The notes below the pieces were generated by a model that saw only the letters and a program-made list of their open reading frames with translations, searched no databases and was not told the DNA's origin. A DNA stretch of 9,924 bases from Anaerolineales bacterium (GTDB taxonomy: Bacteria > Chloroflexota > Anaerolineae > Anaerolineales > Villigracilaceae), in assembly GCA_025056515.1 (NCBI GenBank), contig JANWWB010000400.1:1-9924 (forward strand), written 5' to 3'. Position 1 is the stretch's first letter. Each line of letters opens with the position of its first letter. Shown piece by piece: positions 6,322 through 9,924 of the stretch. The position numbers were made by a program, and so were the translations under genes.

Positions 6322-7125
6322 ATGATCTCCTCTCAAACTTTCCAACTTGATGAAAAAGGGCAGCATCGCCTGGTCCTTGTACCCTCTCCTGAAGCACTGG
6401 CAGCGTGGGGCGCTCGTGAGATCGTACGTCTGGCGCAGGAGGCGATTGCCCAACGCGGTCTCTTCCACTGGGTGCTCAGTGGCGGGAATACTCCACAGGC
6501 TCTCTATCAGCGCCTGGCCGAGTTGCCAAACGAAAGCATCCCCTGGTCGCAGGTGCATGTTTGGTGGGGTGATGAACGGAATGTCCCCCTCACAGATGAG
6601 CAGAGCAACTACCGCATGGCCTGGCAGGTGCTCTTGGGACGTATACCGCTTCCCCAGGCGAATATCCATCGCATCCGGACCGAATTGGGCGCAAAAGAAG
6701 CAGCGAGCGAATACGCAGCTGAACTGCAGGCCACCGTGCCTGCCTGGGCCTCTACTTTACCGCGTCTAGACTTAATCTTGCTTGGCATGGGGGAGGATGG
6801 TCACACGGCTTCGCTCTTCCCTTACACTTCGGGATTGACAGAACGTCAACAGTTGGTCATCGCTAATCCGGTACCGCAGTTGCAGACAACGCGGATTACG
6901 ATGACCTTGCCTCTGATCAATGCCGCGGCTCATGTGATGTTTCTCGTCAGCGGGGCAAGCAAAGCCGAGACCTTGTGGAAGGTGTTATTCGGCCCACGGA
7001 TGCCGTTAGAGTTGCCGGCGCAGGAGGTGCAGCCGGTTTCGGGAACTCTCACATGGTTGGTTGACGCTCCAGCAGCAACCGCGATTCTCTCGGAGCTGTC
7101 TAAGCGTTTCGGAACAACATTGTGA
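6322..7125 (+). CDS. pgl: 6-phosphogluconolactonase
   Basis: Hydrolyses 6-phosphogluconolactone to 6-phosphogluconate, between Zwf and Gnd. From the ATG at 6322 the protein is 267 aa, slightly longer than the usual 230-260. Motifs: LSGGNTPQALY (SGGNTP at 53-58), WGDERNVP, EQSNYRMAW, and LGMGEDGHTASLFP with the catalytic-type His161. The start is uncertain. The frame is open back to a TTG at 6244 inside the end of zwf, and a TTG at 6262 has GGAGGG (6246-6251) at a workable distance; the ATG has no clear ribosome site, but family homology begins only about 20 residues after it. The gap to zwf is 62 bases with the ATG start. Last gene of the operon; no convincing terminator follows in the 23 bases before the convergent kinase gene. 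Confidence 0.93.
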   Translation: MISSQTFQLDEKGQHRLVLVPSPEALAAWGAREIVRLAQEAIAQRGLFHWVLSGGNTPQALYQRLAELPNESIPWSQVHVWWGDERNVPLTDEQSNYRMAWQVLLGRIPLPQANIHRIRTELGAKEAASEYAAELQATVPAWASTLPRLDLILLGMGEDGHTASLFPYTSGLTERQQLVIANPVPQLQTTRITMTLPLINAAAHVMFLVSGASKAETLWKVLFGPRMPLELPAQEVQPVSGTLTWLVDAPAATAILSELSKRFGTTL

Positions 7126-7148
7126 CTGCTGACGGATAAGGCGCTAGC

Positions 7149-8213
7149 CTAACTGGTGTAGCTGTGGAGAAAACTTCGCACGTCTTCAAGAGTCGCCATG
7201 GTGGTATCGCCGGGGTAAGTGGTTAGAAGAGCGCCGTGTGCCCAGCCTAGGTTGACGGCTTCCTGTTCCGATTCGCCGGTCAGCAAGCCATAGAAGAAAC
7301 CTGCCGCAAAGCCATCCCCACCGCCGACGCGGTCATAGACCTCTAATTCACATGTCGGCGAGACAAAAACCCGACCGTTGAACCAGGCTAGGGCGCTCCA
7401 AGTGTGGCGATTGGTGGAATGAACTTGACGCAACGTTGTCGCAATAACTTTGAGGTTAGGGAATTGCTCGGCAACCTTTTCGATCATCGCCATAGCGGCA
7501 TCTTGTGTGGCTTGTGAAGCATCCTGGGAAGCTGAAATGCCCAACCCGAGTTGTAAGTCTTTTACATTTCCTACTAGGACGTCCACGTGTTGAACGATCC
7601 GCCCCAAGACGGCTTGAGCTTGCTTCGGTCCTCCCCAAACATTCCATAACTTAATCCGGTAGTTCAAATCGAAAGAAATGATCGCGCCGGCGGCTTGGGC
7701 GGCCTGCATGGCTTCCAGAATCAAGGCGCCTGTCGTTTCGGATAGAGACGCGAAGATACCGCCACTGTGAAACCAGCGCACTCCCTCACCGAAGATGGCG
7801 GCCCAATCGAAATCACCCGGCTTGAGCAGCGCGGCGGCTTCATGGGCGCGATTATAGAAGACGACCGGCGGGCGCACACCGAAGCCGCGGTCGCTATAAA
7901 CGGTGGCCATATTCGGGCCGGTAACGCCGTTATGGACGAAGTGCTTGTAGAACGGGCGCACGCCCATGGCTCGCACCCGTTCGGCAATCAGGTCACCAAG
8001 TGGGTAATCCACCATGGCCGTAGCGATGCCTGTGCGCAAGCCAAAGCAGTCTGAGAGATTGGCAGCTACGTTGAATTCTCCACCGCTGACGTGGATGGCA
8101 AAGTTAGTGGCCTTGCGGAAGGGGACAATACCGGGGTCAAGCCGGTGTACGAGGGCGCCCAACGCCAGCAAGTCAAGTGTGCCGGTAGGGAGAATGTTTA
8201 GGCCGTAAGTCAT
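7149..8213 (-). CDS. PfkB-family sugar kinase, 2-keto-3-deoxygluconate kinase-like
   Basis: ATP-dependent carbohydrate kinase of the ribokinase fold, 354 aa. GGEFNVAANLS (residues 44-54) is the first PfkB signature and binds sugar; DRVGGGDGFAAGF with GGGD at 297-300 is the second, with Asp300 as catalytic base. FDLNYRIKLW and the late YPGDTTM resemble KdgK-type kinases, which phosphorylate 2-keto-3-deoxygluconate in the Entner-Doudoroff or uronate pathways; GGGD rather than GAGD also fits that group. Fructokinase or another keto-sugar kinase remains possible. The ATG at 8213 is chosen because AAGGAGGA (8224-8217) lies just before it; an in-frame ATG at 8243 would add 10 residues. It faces the pgl gene with 23 bases between stops. 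Upstream, 97 bases separate it from the 163-aa gene on the same strand. Confidence 0.85.
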   Translation of the reverse strand: MTYGLNILPTGTLDLLALGALVHRLDPGIVPFRKATNFAIHVSGGEFNVAANLSDCFGLRTGIATAMVDYPLGDLIAERVRAMGVRPFYKHFVHNGVTGPNMATVYSDRGFGVRPPVVFYNRAHEAAALLKPGDFDWAAIFGEGVRWFHSGGIFASLSETTGALILEAMQAAQAAGAIISFDLNYRIKLWNVWGGPKQAQAVLGRIVQHVDVLVGNVKDLQLGLGISASQDASQATQDAAMAMIEKVAEQFPNLKVIATTLRQVHSTNRHTWSALAWFNGRVFVSPTCELEVYDRVGGGDGFAAGFFYGLLTGESEQEAVNLGWAHGALLTTYPGDTTMATLEDVRSFLHSYTS

Positions 8214-8216
8214 GAT

Positions 8217-8224
8217 TCCTCCTT
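8217..8224 (-). promoter_or_regulatory. Ribosome binding site deciding the kinase start
   Basis: AAGGAGGA on the minus strand, 3 bases before ATG 8213. It is a near-perfect anti-16S match, and it argues against the upstream ATG at 8243, which has nothing comparable. Confidence 0.85.
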
Positions 8225-8310
8225 GGGTATGGATAAACAGCAAAAGAATAAGCGAAACCCGCCGGATGCCTATGGGCTGGCCGTTTCCGACAGTTCACTA
8301 GAGACCGAGC

Positions 8311-8802
8311 CTACCAAAAGCCTTGCCAGATGACGCGATAGGCTGGGCGGTAAAGACGCTCGTATAGAGGCGAGTGGTGAACAGCGGGATAGTTTTTTGC
8401 GCGTAGGGGGCGAATAAATTTCTCCATTTCATCAGGCGGAAAACGCTCCAGGCGGATGGCTGTTTGCCAGTAGCGTTCGAGCGTGTCTGCGTGGCCGCGA
8501 AACTCATTTGCTGTGCGAAGGAAAGCTCGAAGCAAGTGTTCTGGGTCGCCGCCAGAGGCCAGGTATGGTCGCAGATGGACGCGCAGGATGCCGGTCTCTT
8601 CCGAGAGAAGGTCGAGGAGAGGTTCGTCCGGTCCCTCGCCCAATGAGGCCAATTCCTCGTTCAGCCAGCGGCGGGCGGCTTCGGGGTTGCGGATGGCGTG
8701 TTCGCTCCCCAGAGCGGCCTGATGGATGAGTTTGTACAGGTCGGCTAATCCCATTGCCGGGTAACGGGCAAAGTGGGAAAGAAGGACAGATTCTACAGAC
8801 AT
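8311..8802 (-). CDS. Conserved-looking protein of unknown function
   Basis: 163 aa, no family that I can name. It is soluble, with no signal peptide or membrane helix. The N-terminal part reads YKLIHQAALGSEHAIRNP (about residues 23-40), then a leucine- and acid-rich helical stretch, then RVHLRPYLASGGDPEHLL (about 74-91), and a C-terminal part rich in Arg, Tyr and Pro (SPLYERLYRPAYRVIW). The ordered mix of conserved-type residues (His, Gly, Arg, Tyr) suggests an enzyme or binding protein rather than a chance frame, and the frame fills the space between two real genes on the same strand. The start ATG at 8802 has no clear ribosome site. Its job cannot be inferred; the only context is a sugar kinase after it and a LarA-like protein before it. 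Confidence 0.75.
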   Translation of the reverse strand: MSVESVLLSHFARYPAMGLADLYKLIHQAALGSEHAIRNPEAARRWLNEELASLGEGPDEPLLDLLSEETGILRVHLRPYLASGGDPEHLLRAFLRTANEFRGHADTLERYWQTAIRLERFPPDEMEKFIRPLRAKNYPAVHHSPLYERLYRPAYRVIWQGFW

Positions 8803-8927
8803 AAATGACGCTTAGGTTGGTAGTCCAAAAAACAGGAACATCTTGCGGTGCAGACGGATAAGACCTTTGAACAACTTGGCAAGCGAGAGGCTGTCCTATC
8901 TGCTGAGGGACGGGAGAAAAGCCCGTT

Positions 8928-9924
8928 CTACCGGAGGCGATAGAGGATTTCGCCGGCTTTGGGAACGTAGAGAATGCCTTCATCCTCGCGACCTTGCCAC
9001 TCTGCCGGATTGATAGAAGCCGGATCAAGGTAGCCCAAGTTCAGGCGAGCGCAATCTTCAGGCGAGATTTGGCTGGCCAAGGTGACGCGCACATTCGGCT
9101 TCTCGATGCCGTCTTCGATACGGCCAGAACCGCGCAGGTGTGTACTGTGTGCCAGAACACCGGGCGGAATGTGCTTGAAGCGTTCCCAATCGGCCAGGAA
9201 ATAGTCGAGGAGATGATACCCGATTTCGTAGATGTATCGGCCATGTACACGGCTGACTTCGGACAAGTGTGGGGCATAGATGACGACCTCCCCTCCGATT
9301 GCCATAGCCGGTTCGAGTTTGTACATGGCTTTGGCGGCCGTCCAAAGTTCATCATACATCGGCGGAGCGCAGGAGAGGGCGCGCCGATACGGACGCTCAC
9401 ACCAGCGGATGTGACGCAAGGCCGAGAGATCGGCCGCAGCGCTCCAGGCGGAAAGGTGGTCGCCGATGAAGAGGCCGGAGAGTCCCTCGCCTTCCACGAT
9501 CAGGGCGATGAGCGTGACGGGCGTGGGCAGGCGTTCGGCCGCCGCGTGAATCATGGAACGCACCGGGGTTTCTTTGACGCCAATCGTGCGCACCACTCCC
9601 GCCAGCGCTCCCAGCCAATGGGTGGCGTTAATCATCTCTGGGCCGGAAATTCCGGGGAAGAGATACTTGGCTCCACCTGAAAAGCCGACCACCTCATGCG
9701 GGAAAGTCGGGCCGAGCAGGAGGATGTGGTCGTGTTCGAGGGCGGCGCGATTGAGGCGTATCTCTATGCGCCTTGGCAGGGAAGGATGCCAAAACGCTCT
9801 GGCCAGTTGGCGGATTTCCTCCTCTTCCATTACTCCCAGCGTGACCAAAGCAGCGGGATTGTCCCAGGCGTGGTTAATGAGATGGATGGCGGCGTATTTG
9901 GTGTGGCGTTCTTCCGCAGTGATG
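8928..9924 (-). CDS. LarA-family nickel-pincer racemase/epimerase, C-terminal part
   Basis: Partial: the open frame enters from the right edge (base 9923 is the last full codon) and ends at the stop 8928-8930, about 331 codons. LarA enzymes use a nickel-pincer nucleotide to invert the C2 carbon of 2-hydroxy acids. The hallmark HEVVGFSGGAKYLFPGISG is present: His at 9698-9696, Lys at 9668-9666 and a further His at 9620-9618. Their spacing (+10, +16) matches His174, Lys184 and His200 of Lactobacillus plantarum LarA, the cofactor-holding residues. The N-terminal part, including the His108 equivalent, lies outside. A TTG at 9848 could be mistaken for a start but homology continues upstream of it. 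Family members act on lactate, malate, other hydroxy acids or D-gluconate, so the substrate is open. Cofactor genes larB, larC and larE are not in the window. Confidence 0.88.
   Translation of the reverse strand, partial: ITAEERHTKYAAIHLINHAWDNPAALVTLGVMEEEEIRQLARAFWHPSLPRRIEIRLNRAALEHDHILLLGPTFPHEVVGFSGGAKYLFPGISGPEMINATHWLGALAGVVRTIGVKETPVRSMIHAAAERLPTPVTLIALIVEGEGLSGLFIGDHLSAWSAAADLSALRHIRWCERPYRRALSCAPPMYDELWTAAKAMYKLEPAMAIGGEVVIYAPHLSEVSRVHGRYIYEIGYHLLDYFLADWERFKHIPPGVLAHSTHLRGSGRIEDGIEKPNVRVTLASQISPEDCARLNLGYLDPASINPAEWQGREDEGILYVPKAGEILYRLR

Noticed and set aside
7138..7151. AGGC/GCCT inverted repeat between the convergent pgl and kinase genes, as a bidirectional terminator
   Set aside because: Only 4 bp and no flanking T or A runs.
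8910..8926. ACGGG/CCCGT hairpin just after the LarA homologue stop, as a terminator
   Set aside because: Only 5 bp and no T run on the minus strand.
8504..9028. 174-codon minus-strand frame spanning the gap between the LarA homologue and the 163-aa gene
   Set aside because: It overlaps both better-supported genes in another frame and its product is rich in Pro, Ser and Arg without motifs.

Overview
The window reads as a housekeeping stretch of a bacterial chromosome, most likely from a Chloroflexi/Anaerolineae-type organism. That assignment is an inference from gene content and protein style: a mevalonate-pathway decarboxylase with a KYWGNRDE motif, short-type 6-phosphogluconate dehydrogenase, a LarA-like protein, and tRNA genes without an encoded CCA. 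No marker gene here proves it. I see no CRISPR array, phage genes or intact insertion sequence.

Layout. Bases 1-3020, minus strand: a small protein of unknown function overlaps the start of a zinc-dependent alcohol dehydrogenase, which ends at a good intrinsic terminator. It is followed by a mevalonate (di)phosphate decarboxylase and then the N-terminal part of an M50 site-2 protease that runs off the left edge. Bases 3026-3432, minus strand: a three-gene tRNA operon (Phe-Gly-Cys in transcription order) behind a near-consensus promoter, with two striking perfect inverted repeats around tRNA-Cys. Bases 3433-3806: no assignable gene. Bases 3807-7125, plus strand: a promoter and a compact oxidative pentose phosphate operon, gnd-zwf-pgl. 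Bases 7149-9924, minus strand and convergent with it: a PfkB sugar kinase of the 2-keto-3-deoxygluconate kinase type, a conserved protein of unknown function, and the C-terminal part of a LarA-family nickel-pincer racemase/epimerase that runs off the right edge.

How they may work together. zwf, pgl and gnd form the whole oxidative branch from glucose 6-phosphate to ribulose 5-phosphate. The KDG-type kinase and the LarA-family protein next door both act on sugar-acid or hydroxy-acid type substrates in their families. A linked sugar-acid route is therefore possible, but it rests on proximity alone. The most useful details to check are the unusual substrate-pocket residues of the mevalonate decarboxylase, an Asp in place of a structural-zinc Cys in the alcohol dehydrogenase, the perfect palindromes near tRNA-Cys, and the substrate of the LarA homologue. 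I did not find a convincing undescribed multi-gene system here.
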